64,000 nt of DNA. Origin: Ferrovibrio sp964218355 (GTDB lineage Bacteria > Pseudomonadota > Alphaproteobacteria > Ferrovibrionales > Ferrovibrionaceae). The stretch covers positions 62,001 to 126,000 of the forward strand of contig NZ_CAXPMC010000008.1 of NCBI RefSeq assembly GCF_964218355.1, given 5' to 3'. Positions within the stretch are counted from its first letter, which is position 1, and the number at the start of each line of letters is the position of its first letter. This document shows positions 33,556-41,764 of the stretch, one piece after another. The position numbers and the translations under genes were made by a program. Below the pieces are notes generated by a model that saw only the letters and a program-made list of their open reading frames with translations, ran no database searches and was not told where the DNA came from.

Positions 33556-34704
33556 TCACGAGCGCCGCTGGGTGTCGGCCATGGCGGCGATGGTGCGCGA
33601 CAGCAGCTTGATTTCGGCGCGCATCTCGTCGACCAGTTTGGCGCGGCCCTGCGCTCCGTCGTCGAGCAGGCGGGCCAGCAGGATGTCCATGTTGCGCAGA
33701 TGGCCGCGGCTGGCGGCATCGAAGCTGCCGCTTTCGGCGCCCTGTGCCAGCTTGGCCAGGATCGGCTTCATCTCGATCTGGTGTTCGGTCAGCTTCAGCA
33801 GCAGTCCCTGCTCGGCGCGCATCTGCTCGGTCAGCAGGCTCAGCTTCTCGTTCAGCTGCATCAGCGCGGCGCCGGTGGAATTGCGGCTGTCTTCGCCGCG
33901 CGCCATCGTGCGCTGCAGGTTGTCGAGGCTGTCGGCGGTCTGCTCGAGCAGGGCCTGCACATAGGCGGGCACCGACTGGTCGCCCTCGACCAGGCCGCCG
34001 CCGGTGACCCGGGTGAACCCGGCCAGCCATTCCTCGAGATCATTGTAGAAACGGTTCTGCGCCTGGCTGGCCTGCAGGTCGAGAAAGCCCAGAACCAGCG
34101 AACCGGCCAGACCCATCAGCGAGGTCGAGAAGGCGATGCCCATGCCGCTGAGCGGATGCTCCAGCCCGCCCTTCAGCTTTTCGAACAGGCCGTTGATGTC
34201 GTCGCTGCTGCTCAGCGACAGCGAGGCGATGGTATCGCTGACCGAACTGATCGTCTCGAGCAGGCCCCAGAAGGTGCCGAGCAGGCCGAGGAAGACCATC
34301 AGGCCGATCAGGTAGCGCGAGATGTCGCGCGCCTCGTCGAGGCGGGAGCCGACGGAATCGAGCAGGGCGCGGGTGGCCGCCGCCGACAGCGAGCCGCGCG
34401 GGCCGCGGTTCTCCAGCATCTTGGCCAGCGGTGCCAGCAGGTTCGACGGTTCGCCGACATTCGCGGCGGTGGCGCCATGCTGCGCCTTCTGCCAGTCCTC
34501 GACCCAGCGCGCCTCGCTGCCCAGCATCAGGACCTGGCGGAAGGTGTAGAGAATGCCAAGCACGAGGACGGCAACGATCAGGCTGTTCAGCGCAGGATTG
34601 GCCATGAAGGCCCGCACCAGCGGCGCGTGCAGCACGCCCACCACCGCGCCCACGGCGATCAGGAAGACCACCATGCGAAACAGGAAACGGCCGGGCTTGG
34701 TCAT
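33556..34704 (-). CDS. MotA/TolQ/ExbB-like proton channel protein
   Basis: I choose ATG 34704, nine bases after CGGAGG; the in-frame ATG at 34713 lies directly on this site. The 382-residue protein has four hydrophobic segments (about 8-28, 41-59, 130-150, 190-212). It has the family's conserved region GLLGTFWGLLETI and GMGIAFSTSLMGLAGSLVLGF. The C-terminal 160 residues form a long helical tail. It would pair with the following OmpA-type protein to use ion flow for mechanical work at the envelope. Confidence 0.88.
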   Translation of the reverse strand: MTKPGRFLFRMVVFLIAVGAVVGVLHAPLVRAFMANPALNSLIVAVLVLGILYTFRQVLMLGSEARWVEDWQKAQHGATAANVGEPSNLLAPLAKMLENRGPRGSLSAAATRALLDSVGSRLDEARDISRYLIGLMVFLGLLGTFWGLLETISSVSDTIASLSLSSSDDINGLFEKLKGGLEHPLSGMGIAFSTSLMGLAGSLVLGFLDLQASQAQNRFYNDLEEWLAGFTRVTGGGLVEGDQSVPAYVQALLEQTADSLDNLQRTMARGEDSRNSTGAALMQLNEKLSLLTEQMRAEQGLLLKLTEHQIEMKPILAKLAQGAESGSFDAASRGHLRNMDILLARLLDDGAQGRAKLVDEMRAEIKLLSRTIAAMADTQRRS

Positions 34705-34893
34705 GCGTTCCATCCTCCGGCTTCTGGCCTAAGCAGCGAATACGGCATTTTCACGGCGCCTGCCGGGCCGCACTGCCCGTGCGGGCGGCAGGACGAATCA
34801 CCACACTGTTCCGGAAGCATCGCCCGGACCGGCAGGCAAGATCAACGGCGGAAGCCCCGGCTGCCAGCCGGCAACCGGATCGCGGGCGACGGC

Positions 34894-35964
34894 TCAGCGG
34901 CCGACCGGCGCGATTTCCACCCGGTCGGAGGGGCTGCCGTCGGTGGGCGTGCCGAGCGCACGGACATCGATGCGGGTGCTGCGGATGCCCTTGTCGATCA
35001 GGTAGGCGCGCACGGCGAGCGCACGGCTGAGCGACAGGCGGCGGGCGCCGCTGCCGCCATCGGTGCCGGTGCTGGCAGCATAGGCGCGGATCTGCACGCG
35101 ATCCTCGGTGCCGGCAAGCTGCTGGGCGAGCGTGTCGAGCGCGGAGACATTGCCCTGCGGCAGCTCGGCCTGCTCGGCGGCAAACGGAATGCTGACGACG
35201 CCGCCCTGCATGCTGGGGGCCGGCGCGGGCTTCGGTGCCACCATGGCGCTCTGCTGGCTGGCCGGGTTGGCCGGGGCCGGCTTCGGCGCAGCCGGCGCGG
35301 CCGCCATCTGCTGCGGCGCCGGGTTCGCCACTGGGGCAGGGGCAGACGCAGCGGGAGCGGCCGGAGCCGCGGTGGGGGCCGCCGGGGCAGGAGCCGGAGC
35401 CGGGGTGGCAGCCGCCACGGCCGGCGGCGTGGTCGACATCGGCTGGCCGGCCGGTGCAGGCGGCTGGGCGACCGGCTGGGCCGGCGGTGCCGCCGTGGTG
35501 CCGGTCGCAGCCGGTGCCGCAGGGAGCGCCGGTTCGGCGGCCTTCGGCTTCGGCATCGCCATCTCGGTCTTCGGGGCCGGGGCCGGCTTTTTCACCGGAG
35601 CCGGTTCGGCCGGGGCCACGGCCACGGCCGGGCTGCTCTCGCGGGCCGGGCGGCGGCGCTCGGCCGCGGCAGCGGACCGGCCGCCGGTCTCGCCCAGCAG
35701 CGGCCGCGGCGGCATCGCCTCGCCAGGCAGCGGCGGGCGGCCGGAAATGGCGGGGTAGCCGCCGGCCACGGCTCCGCGGCCGGCCGGGGCGGCATAGCCG
35801 TCAAGCTGGTTGAGGGCGTCGAGATTGACCTGGACGCTGCCATTGCTCTGGCCGCCGATCACGGTCTGGGCCGCGGCGGGCATGGCCGCGACGGCACCGG
35901 CCAGCAGGCCGGCCGTCAGCAGCACAAGGTGGGTCAGCGAAAACGCTTGCGGCCTGGCAGCCAT
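34894..35964 (-). CDS. OmpA family protein with long Pro/Ala-rich linker
   Basis: The ATG at 35964 gives 356 residues with a signal peptide ending near AAAQ (about residue 33). Residues about 100-265 are a Pro/Ala/Lys-rich low-complexity linker. The C-terminal domain is OmpA-like: VSIPFAAEQAELP, VQIRAYAAS, RRLSLSRALAVRAYLIDKG and RIDVRALG, cited in parts. It is probably a periplasmic spacer tethered to peptidoglycan. It shares the locus with the MotA/MotB-like pair (190 bp away), suggesting a shared envelope role. Confidence 0.85.
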   Translation of the reverse strand: MAARPQAFSLTHLVLLTAGLLAGAVAAMPAAAQTVIGGQSNGSVQVNLDALNQLDGYAAPAGRGAVAGGYPAISGRPPLPGEAMPPRPLLGETGGRSAAAAERRRPARESSPAVAVAPAEPAPVKKPAPAPKTEMAMPKPKAAEPALPAAPAATGTTAAPPAQPVAQPPAPAGQPMSTTPPAVAAATPAPAPAPAAPTAAPAAPAASAPAPVANPAPQQMAAAPAAPKPAPANPASQQSAMVAPKPAPAPSMQGGVVSIPFAAEQAELPQGNVSALDTLAQQLAGTEDRVQIRAYAASTGTDGGSGARRLSLSRALAVRAYLIDKGIRSTRIDVRALGTPTDGSPSDRVEIAPVGR

Positions 35965-36063
35965 GGAAGTTCCCCCGTTACGCGTCGGCGCTGCGAACGA
36001 TAGCGGAGGCCGCCCGGCCCGACAACCCGCCAAACAAGCGGATTGTCGGTCCGGTACAACCCA

Positions 36064-36458
36064 TTAGCTCTTCTTCTTCAGCAGGACGTGGGTCACTTCG
36101 GTGTATTTGTTGTCGGAGCCCGTGGCCGAATCAATGGCCCAGCCGATGCCGCCGCCCAGGATGAGGTTGCCGAAGGTCATGGCCGCCGCATCGGATTTCA
36201 GGTTCACCAGTTCGCTCTGGTACCCGTCCTTGGCGCAGGTCACTTCGATATCATGCTTGGTTTTTTCGACCCGGATCGCGCCGGGCGTGACCAGTTTGCC
36301 GATCTGGACCCCGTTGCGCATAAGTTTGCATTCGGCCCCGTCCGGGTCGCTGCTGAAGGTCAGCGTCTGGCTGCTGCCTTCGGTGATGGTGGAACAGCCG
36401 GCCAGCACTGCCAGCAGACCGGCAGACCGGCAGTCGCAATCAATCTGCAGATTTTCAT
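36064..36458 (-). pseudogene. Small lipoprotein gene, frameshifted in its signal peptide
   Basis: From GTG 36408 the frame reads VLAGCSTITEGSSQTL and on to a 114-residue product with a PEGA-like core (GVQIGKLVTPGAIRVEKTKHDIEV). A perfect signal peptide start (ATG 36458, after GGGGGAA) lies upstream but in another frame. If one copy of the 8-bp tandem duplication at 36415-36430 is removed, the two join into MKICRLIATAGLLAVLAGCS, a proper lipoprotein signal with lipobox. As given, the gene is broken or phase-off; the lipoprotein part is intact. Confidence 0.75.
36415..36430. repeat. 8-bp tandem duplication causing the frameshift
   Basis: CAGACCGG stands twice without spacer, at 36415-36422 and 36423-36430, and is followed by a third partial copy (CAG). 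The extra 8 bp is not a multiple of three and shifts the reading frame of the lipoprotein signal peptide. Confidence 0.85.
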
Positions 36459-36541
36459 TTTTCCCCCATGGATTGAGCCTGCTTCCAGGCCCGGTAAATC
36501 TAATGGGGTCAAATCTGCCGGATCAACACTTTCTGCGGGAA

Positions 36542-37330
36542 TTATTTTGCCAGCAATTTGCGCAGGGGGGTGTGCAGGGCATCATTGGCGGCAATGACGC
36601 CGCCGGTTTCCAGCATCCTGTCGCTGCCGGCCAGGTCGGTGACCAGGCCGCCGGCCTCGCGGACGATGACGATGCCGGCGGCAATATCCCAGGGCGACAG
36701 GCCCGCTTCCCAGAAACCGTCATAGCGGCCCGCCGCCACATAGGCGAGGTCGAGGGCCGCGGCGCCCATGCGGCGGATGCCGGCCACCTCGCCCATCACG
36801 CTGGAAATCTCCTTCAGGAAGGGGGCATGGCCCGGCTTGCCGTTGAAGGGGATGCCGGTGGCGAACAGCGCCTCGGGCAGCTGGCGGCGGGCGGAGACGC
36901 GCAGCCGGCGATCGTTCAGGAAGGCGCCGCCGCCCTTCTCGGCCCAGAACATCTCGTCGCGCACGACATCGAGGATGACGCCGGCAATCAGGTCGTCCTC
37001 GCGCTTCACGCCGATCGAGATGGCGAAATGCGGGATGCCGTGCAGGAAATTGGTGGTGCCGTCCAGCGGATCGATGATCCAGTAATGCTTGCCGTCCTTC
37101 GCCTCGATGCGGCCGCCCTCTTCCATGACGAAGCCGAAATCGGGACGCAGCTTGGCCAGTTCCTGATGCAGGACCTTCTCCGCCTTGCGGTCGGCGGCGG
37201 ACACGAAGTCGGACGGGCCCTTCTTCGAGACCTGGAGGTTCTCGACCTCGTTGAAGTCGCGGATCAGGCTGCGCTGCGCTTTGCGCGCCGCATTCGCCAT
37301 CGCATTGATCAGGGCGGAACGGAGGGCCAT
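36542..37330 (-). CDS. suhB: Inositol-1-monophosphatase family protein
   Basis: The 262-residue protein is a lithium-sensitive-type phosphatase with the metal-binding WIIDPLDGTTNFLHGIPHF, EEGG and SPWDIAAGIVIVREAGG (the last carrying the Asp near the C terminus). It removes phosphate from inositol monophosphate or related substrates. SuhB is also known as a ribosome and transcription-antitermination factor in enterobacteria. It precedes thiE on the chromosome by 43 bp (thiE lies upstream on the same strand). Confidence 0.92.
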   Translation of the reverse strand: MALRSALINAMANAARKAQRSLIRDFNEVENLQVSKKGPSDFVSAADRKAEKVLHQELAKLRPDFGFVMEEGGRIEAKDGKHYWIIDPLDGTTNFLHGIPHFAISIGVKREDDLIAGVILDVVRDEMFWAEKGGGAFLNDRRLRVSARRQLPEALFATGIPFNGKPGHAPFLKEISSVMGEVAGIRRMGAAALDLAYVAAGRYDGFWEAGLSPWDIAAGIVIVREAGGLVTDLAGSDRMLETGGVIAANDALHTPLRKLLAK

Positions 37331-37373
37331 CGGATTATTGGTCTTTTAGGGGCGGGAAAGGCGGCGGACCCTA

Positions 37374-38042
37374 TCAGCCGCACGCATGCTTGGCAATCGC
37401 CCGGCAGAAGCCGGACACCGCCGCCGCAGGCCCTTCAGGATGCTGCCAGATTCCGGCCGAGACGGCGAGGAAATCGGCACCGGCGGCAACCAGCGGGGCG
37501 CAGTTTTCCACCGTGATCCCGCCGATGGCGACGCAGGGGATTTCCATCAGCCCCGACCACCATTCGAGGATTTCCGGCTCGGCCCGGGTCTTCGGCTGCT
37601 TGGTGCCGGTGGGGAAAAACGCTCCGAAGGCGACATAGTCGGCACCCGCCTCGCCGGCCTCCATGGCCAGGTGGCGGGAATTGTGACAGGTAACGCCGAC
37701 GATGCGGTCGGGGCCGAGGATCCGGCGGGCCTCCGCATAGGGCGCGTCCTCCTGGCCGACATGCACGCCATCGGCGCCCAGCTTGATGGCCAGATCGGGC
37801 CGGTCATTGATCAGCAGGGCGACGTCATGGTCGTGGCAGACCGGCAGCACGGCCTCGGCGGCACGACGGAAAGCGTTGTCGGAAGCCGTGCGCTCGCCAT
37901 CCTTCAGCCGCAGCTGCAGGCAGGCGACGTCACCGGCGCCCAGCGCCGCCTTCAGGGCTTCCGCGAAGGCGGCCGGCTCGATGACCGGCGGCGAGATCAG
38001 GTACAGGCGTTGCGCAGGCATGGCGGCAGCGGCACTTGGCAT
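37374..38042 (-). CDS. thiE: Thiamine-phosphate synthase
   Basis: With ATG 38042, four bases after the upstream stop, the protein has 222 residues. It has the TenI/ThiE barrel features LQLRLKD, LLINDRPDLAIKLGADGVHVGQED, GVTCHN and IGGITVENCAPLVAAGADFLAV. It joins the thiazole and pyrimidine phosphates to thiamine phosphate. Related TenI regulators share the fold, but the HVGQED-type pyrophosphate segment supports the enzyme. It is coupled to the alpha/beta hydrolase gene. Confidence 0.88.
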   Translation of the reverse strand: MPSAAAAMPAQRLYLISPPVIEPAAFAEALKAALGAGDVACLQLRLKDGERTASDNAFRRAAEAVLPVCHDHDVALLINDRPDLAIKLGADGVHVGQEDAPYAEARRILGPDRIVGVTCHNSRHLAMEAGEAGADYVAFGAFFPTGTKQPKTRAEPEILEWWSGLMEIPCVAIGGITVENCAPLVAAGADFLAVSAGIWQHPEGPAAAVSGFCRAIAKHACG

Positions 38043-38046
38043 GGGG

Positions 38047-38841
38047 TTATCCGGCAATGAAATCCTTCAGGGCATCCAGTGTCTCGTCAGGCCGCTCGCC
38101 CATCATCAGATGGCCGCAGCCGGGCAGCACGTCGATCCGGCCCTGGCGGAATTCCTGTGCCCAGCCGCGCGCGGCACGCAGCGGCGTCATGATATCGCGT
38201 TCGCCGGCGATGATCTGCGCCGGGCAGGCGGCAGCGGCCACCGCCGCCTTGCCGCCCTGATAGGCGTTGCAGGCGCGGAAACCCAGCGCCAGCGCCGTGC
38301 GCGGTGCGCGGTCGACCAGCCGGATCGCGCCGGCCAGCAGATACTGGCCCGGCACCCGGTTGCCGCCGATCTGGTTGCTTTTCGCGATCATCCAGTCGTT
38401 CATCAGTTCGACCACCGTGTAGGCGCCGCTGTCGGCCAGGGCCTGCAGTTCCGGATTCACCGCCATCGGGAAGGCGAAGCCGAGCAGCGAGATTCTCGAA
38501 ACCCGGTCGGGATGGCGTGCGGCGGTTTCCAGCGCGATCAGGGCGCCCATGGAATGGCCGACCAGCACAGCCTGCTTCACGCCGGCGGCATCCAGCAGTT
38601 TCGGCATCCAGTCGGCGAAAGCCTCGACACTGTCGGGCATCGGGCCTTCCGAACGGCCGTTGCCCGGCAGGTCCAGCGCCAGCACCGAATATCCGTGATA
38701 CGCGAACCAGCGGGTCTGCAGGGCCCAGACGGTATGGTCGCAGGCATTGCCGTGGATGAACACCACGACCGGCTGCCCTGCATCGAATTCCCGGCCGCCG
38801 GTGGCGGCAAAAACCTTCCGCCCCTCTACTTCAAGCCACAT
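38047..38841 (-). CDS. Alpha/beta hydrolase
   Basis: The 264-residue protein has the alpha/beta fold with the oxyanion-hole segment VVVFIHGNACDHTVW and the nucleophile serine in LVGHSMGALIALE. The acid is in the AGERDIMTPL region, and the histidine is in LPGCGHLMMGERPDE. The substrate cannot be read from sequence. It lies between metY (upstream, 21 bp) and thiE on the same strand, so all may be read from the metY promoter. Confidence 0.9.
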   Translation of the reverse strand: MWLEVEGRKVFAATGGREFDAGQPVVVFIHGNACDHTVWALQTRWFAYHGYSVLALDLPGNGRSEGPMPDSVEAFADWMPKLLDAAGVKQAVLVGHSMGALIALETAARHPDRVSRISLLGFAFPMAVNPELQALADSGAYTVVELMNDWMIAKSNQIGGNRVPGQYLLAGAIRLVDRAPRTALALGFRACNAYQGGKAAVAAAACPAQIIAGERDIMTPLRAARGWAQEFRQGRIDVLPGCGHLMMGERPDETLDALKDFIAG

Positions 38842-38862
38842 CTGCGTTTCCCCGTCCTGTCG

Positions 38863-40176
38863 TTATTCCGCCGCCGCCTTGACCGCCTTCGCCGCGGCGC
38901 GCAGGGCCTGGTTAAGATCGTCGGTCAGGTCCTGCACGTCCTCGAGGCCGACCGACAGCCGCACCAGGTCCTCGCCGATCCCGGCCGCCTTCAGCTCGGC
39001 GGCGCTCATCTGCTGGTGAGTGGTGCTGGCCGGATGGATCACCAGCGACTTGGCGTCGCCGACATTGGCCAGGTGCGAGAAAATCTGCAGATTCTCGATC
39101 AGCGCCCGGCCGGCCGCACGGCCGCCCTTGACGCCGAAACTGAAAATCGCACCGCAGCCCCTGGGCAGCAGTTTCTGCGCCAGCGCATGGTCGGGATGTT
39201 CGGGCAGGTCCGGATACGACACCCAGCCCACGGCCGGATGCGCCTTCAGGAAGTCGACCACCTTCCGCGCATTCGCGACATGGCGTTCCATGCGCAGATG
39301 CAGGGTCTCGACGCCCTGCAGGATGTTGAAGGCGTTGGTCGGCGACAGGCAGGCACCGAAATCGCGCAGGCCTTCGGCGCGCGCGCGCATGATGAAGGCG
39401 GCGGGGCCAAACTCCTCGGCGAAATCGAGGCCATGGTAACCTGCGTAAGGCTCGGTCAGGGTCGGGAACTTGCCAGACGCCTCCCAGTCGAAACGGCCCG
39501 AGTCAATCAGCGCGCCGCCGATGGCGACGCCATGGCCGCCGAGGAACTTGGTCGCCGAATGCATCACCAGATCGGCACCGTGCTCGAAGCCGCGGAACAG
39601 GTAGGGCGTGGCAAAGGTGCAGTCCAGCATCAGCGGCAGGCCGGCATCGTGGGCAATCTGCGCCACCGCCGGCACATCCAGGACCTCGAGGCCGGGATTT
39701 CCGAGAATCTCGCCGAAGACCAGCCGCGTCTCGGGCCGGATCGCCGCCTTCCAGGCCGCGTGATCGCGCGGATCGACGAAGCTGGTGGTGATGCCGAAGC
39801 GCGGCAGGGTATGGACGAGGATGTTGTAGCTGCCGCCATAGATGTTGCGCGAGGCAACGATATGGCCGCCCTGCCCCATCAGCGTGGCGATGGCGAGATG
39901 CAGGGCCGCCTGGCCGGAACTGGTACAGACCGCGCCGACGCCGCCTTCCAGTGCCGCCAGCCGCTCCTCCAGCACCGCCACCGTCGGGTTGGAGATGCGC
40001 GAATAGATATGGCCGCCGCGTTCGAGGTTGAACAGGGCCGCCGCATGGTCGGTATCGCGGAAGACATAGGAGGTGGTCTGGTAGATCGGCACGGCGCGCG
40101 CGCCGGTGGCCGGATCGGGCTGCTGGCCCGCATGCAGGCTGAGCGTGTCGAAGCGGTGGAATTTCGGTTCCAGCAT
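38863..40176 (-). CDS. metY: O-acetylhomoserine sulfhydrylase / Cys-Met PLP enzyme
   Basis: The 437-residue protein belongs to the Cys/Met metabolism PLP family. It shows TLSLHAGQQPDPATGARAVPIYQTTSY in outline, YSRISNPTVAVLEERLAALE, and the PLP lysine in MHSATKFLGGHG. The length and the SHLANVGDAKSLVIHPASTTHQQ region favour O-acetylhomoserine aminocarboxypropyltransferase (MetY) over gamma-synthases, forming homocysteine from O-acetylhomoserine and sulfide. An unusual promoter/terminator region lies upstream. Confidence 0.9.
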   Translation of the reverse strand: MLEPKFHRFDTLSLHAGQQPDPATGARAVPIYQTTSYVFRDTDHAAALFNLERGGHIYSRISNPTVAVLEERLAALEGGVGAVCTSSGQAALHLAIATLMGQGGHIVASRNIYGGSYNILVHTLPRFGITTSFVDPRDHAAWKAAIRPETRLVFGEILGNPGLEVLDVPAVAQIAHDAGLPLMLDCTFATPYLFRGFEHGADLVMHSATKFLGGHGVAIGGALIDSGRFDWEASGKFPTLTEPYAGYHGLDFAEEFGPAAFIMRARAEGLRDFGACLSPTNAFNILQGVETLHLRMERHVANARKVVDFLKAHPAVGWVSYPDLPEHPDHALAQKLLPRGCGAIFSFGVKGGRAAGRALIENLQIFSHLANVGDAKSLVIHPASTTHQQMSAAELKAAGIGEDLVRLSVGLEDVQDLTDDLNQALRAAAKAVKAAAE

Positions 40177-40268
40177 GGCGTCTGCTCCCTGCCCGGCCGG
40201 ATGCTTCGCGGATCGTTGCCGGGCCGGCGGGCTGACTGAAGATCGTACCGGGTGTCTCCGGGCCGGGC

Positions 40269-40308
40269 AAAAAAAGTGGGCCGTTCCGTCCGACTGGATG
40301 GAACGACC
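40269..40308 (-). terminator. Attenuator-like intrinsic terminator in the metY leader
   Basis: On the minus strand a 13-bp stem (GGTCGTTCCATCC with GGACGGAACGGCC, one wobble pair inside and one other) carries an AGTC loop. It is followed by CAC and seven T residues. It lies about 90 bp before the metY ATG, between the candidate promoter and the gene, so it must be read through for expression. Confidence 0.72.
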
Positions 40309-40331
40309 CCGACATCTGCCTCAACCTCGAA

Positions 40332-40370
40332 ACTCCCGCGATTAATCCATGCCGGGAGTACCCTAGTCAA
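40332..40370 (-). promoter_or_regulatory. metY promoter with operator around the -10 element
   Basis: On the minus strand TTGACT (40370-40365) and ATTAAT (40346-40341) are separated by 18 bp. The -10 element is bracketed by a 7-bp perfect inverted repeat, ACTCCCG (40332-40338 on plus) and CGGGAGT (40353-40359). This suggests an operator. The rest of the 375-bp gap upstream of the TetR gene holds the two terminators listed and nothing else I recognise. Confidence 0.48.
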
Positions 40371-40399
40371 GCAGGTGTAACAATCTGTTTCCATCCCGC

Positions 40400-40433
40400 A
40401 AAAAGAGCGGCCGTCGGGATGACCCGACGGCCG
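40400..40433 (-). terminator. Second minus-strand terminator upstream of the metY promoter
   Basis: An 11-bp perfect stem (CGGCCGTCGGG with CCCGACGGCCG) carries a 4-nt loop and is followed on the minus strand by CTC and five T residues. No minus-strand gene precedes it; it may shield the metY promoter from antisense transcription of the TetR region. Confidence 0.7.
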
Positions 40434-40551
40434 AGGTCAAACACAACAGGGAGGAAACCATTGACCGGGCCGAGTATGCCGATCACGGCTTAAAAAACCG
40501 TGAAATGCCGGGCTCCGGCGCGCCCGGCGGCAGGATGGACAGGCCGGGGCG

Positions 40552-41208
40552 ATGCTGTATGGTCGCGCCATGATCCCGCGCAAAGCCATCGCCGCCGCCG
40601 AAGCCGGGGCCAGCTCCGCCGGAGCGGCCCCGCAGGAGCCGGTGCAGGACCGCCTGCTGGATGCGGCGCTGACCTGTTTCCGCCGCATGGGCGGTAAGCG
40701 CACGCGGATCGAGGATATTGCCGCTGAAGCCGGTCTGGCCCGGACGGCGATCTATCGCTACTACCCCAACAAACGGGCCATCATCGCGGCCCTGGCGACC
40801 CGCTGGCTGGCCGCCGATGAGGCCCGCCTCGCCGATATCGCCCGCGACAGCGGCCGCAGTCCGGCCGCCCGGCTGCAGGCCTTCCTGCTCGCCGATGCCG
40901 AAAACACCCGGCATTACCTGGCGGATCCCTGTCTGGTCGAGGTTCTCGACGAGGTGATGCGCAATATCGCCGTCGTCATGCGGCAGCACCGCTCGCATGT
41001 CCGCCGCCATCTGGCGGGCCTGCTGGCCGAGGGCCGCGAGGCCGGGGCGTTCCGGGTCGGTGCCGCCGATGCCCAGGCACTGGCGATCGACGACCTGATG
41101 GCCAGCTTCCATGCGCCGCAGCTTGCGGCGATGTTCGACAGAGATTCCTGGCGCGCACGCGCCGAAACGGCCGTCGACATGATCCTGCGGGCTGTCCGTA
41201 GCCGCTAG
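40552..41208 (+). CDS. TetR family transcriptional regulator
   Basis: From ATG 40552 the protein has 218 residues; ATG 40570 is an equally possible start. The DNA-binding domain lies at about 34-80, with TRIEDIAAEAGLARTAIYRYYPNKRAIIAAL as its recognisable core, cited by its ends. A divergent ligand-binding domain follows. Ligand and targets are unknown. It diverges from metY across 375 bp. An inverted repeat 26 bp after its stop may be its binding site for the following gene. Confidence 0.85.
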   Translation: MLYGRAMIPRKAIAAAEAGASSAGAAPQEPVQDRLLDAALTCFRRMGGKRTRIEDIAAEAGLARTAIYRYYPNKRAIIAALATRWLAADEARLADIARDSGRSPAARLQAFLLADAENTRHYLADPCLVEVLDEVMRNIAVVMRQHRSHVRRHLAGLLAEGREAGAFRVGAADAQALAIDDLMASFHAPQLAAMFDRDSWRARAETAVDMILRAVRSR

Positions 41209-41234
41209 CTGGCCGGCATCGCAGTTTGACATTT

Positions 41235-41254
41235 GACATATTTTGTCTTATGTC
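41235..41254. promoter_or_regulatory. Inverted repeat in AT-rich promoter region after the TetR gene
   Basis: GACATA at 41235-41240 and TATGTC at 41249-41254 form a palindrome with an 8-bp spacer. Two overlapping TTGACA motifs lie at 41226-41231 and 41233-41238. The stretch is markedly AT-rich. It could be the operator/promoter of the following small gene and a TetR target. Confidence 0.5.
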
Positions 41255-41260
41255 TTGGAA

Positions 41261-41764
41261 ATGTCCCCGCTGCAGAAAGCCGTTATCCGCCGGACCATGT
41301 CTGCGCTGCTGACCATATCGGCGGCCCTTGCGATGCATCCTGCCCTGGGCGGTGCCAGCTTTGCCTGGTCGCGGCTGCTGGCAGCGCTGGCCACGAGAAC
41401 AAAGCGGATCGGTCCGGCGACCGGCCTGCCGGCGCTCGGTGCCGCCTGGCAGCGCGGCTTCGCCAGCCCGAAACAGGTGCCGGTGACCGCCGTGACCGCC
41501 GACACCGTCCTGGCCCGGATCGATACTCCCTGCCCGCTGCGCGGCACCGGCCGCACGGCTGCCTGCTGGCGGATGATGGAATACGACCGGGCCGTGGCGG
41601 CGGCGGCCGGCGGCCAGTTCGTGGTGCTGGAAAGCCAGGCCGAGCCGGGCGTCACCGCCTGCCGGGTTGCCCTGCGCCTGGCCGGGCAGCCCATGGACGA
41701 CCTGGTTCCGGCGCATATCCGCGCGCCGGAGGCCGGGCTGCGGGGCCGAGCCCTCAGGTCTTGA
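41261..41764 (+). CDS. Hypothetical protein
   Basis: From ATG 41261 (no strong ribosome binding site) this gives 167 residues; an internal ATG at 41297 starts a hydrophobic stretch resembling a signal peptide (MSALLTISAALAMHPALGG). The C-terminal half (RIDTPCPLRGTGRTAACWRMMEY onward, cited in part) has two cysteines and looks like real coding sequence. I do not recognise the family. Its end overlaps the convergent DUF1192 gene by 11 bp. Confidence 0.55.
   Translation: MSPLQKAVIRRTMSALLTISAALAMHPALGGASFAWSRLLAALATRTKRIGPATGLPALGAAWQRGFASPKQVPVTAVTADTVLARIDTPCPLRGTGRTAACWRMMEYDRAVAAAAGGQFVVLESQAEPGVTACRVALRLAGQPMDDLVPAHIRAPEAGLRGRALRS

Noticed and set aside
32463..34704. Zorya-like defence pair (ZorA/ZorB)
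   Set aside because: The MotA/MotB-like pair is superficially similar, but no helicase or nuclease partner gene is adjacent and the order resembles a conserved alphaproteobacterial core region.
40177..40551. SAM-II riboswitch upstream of metY
   Set aside because: Expected from context, but I could not match its conserved pseudoknot sequence, and the leader between promoter and terminator seems too short.
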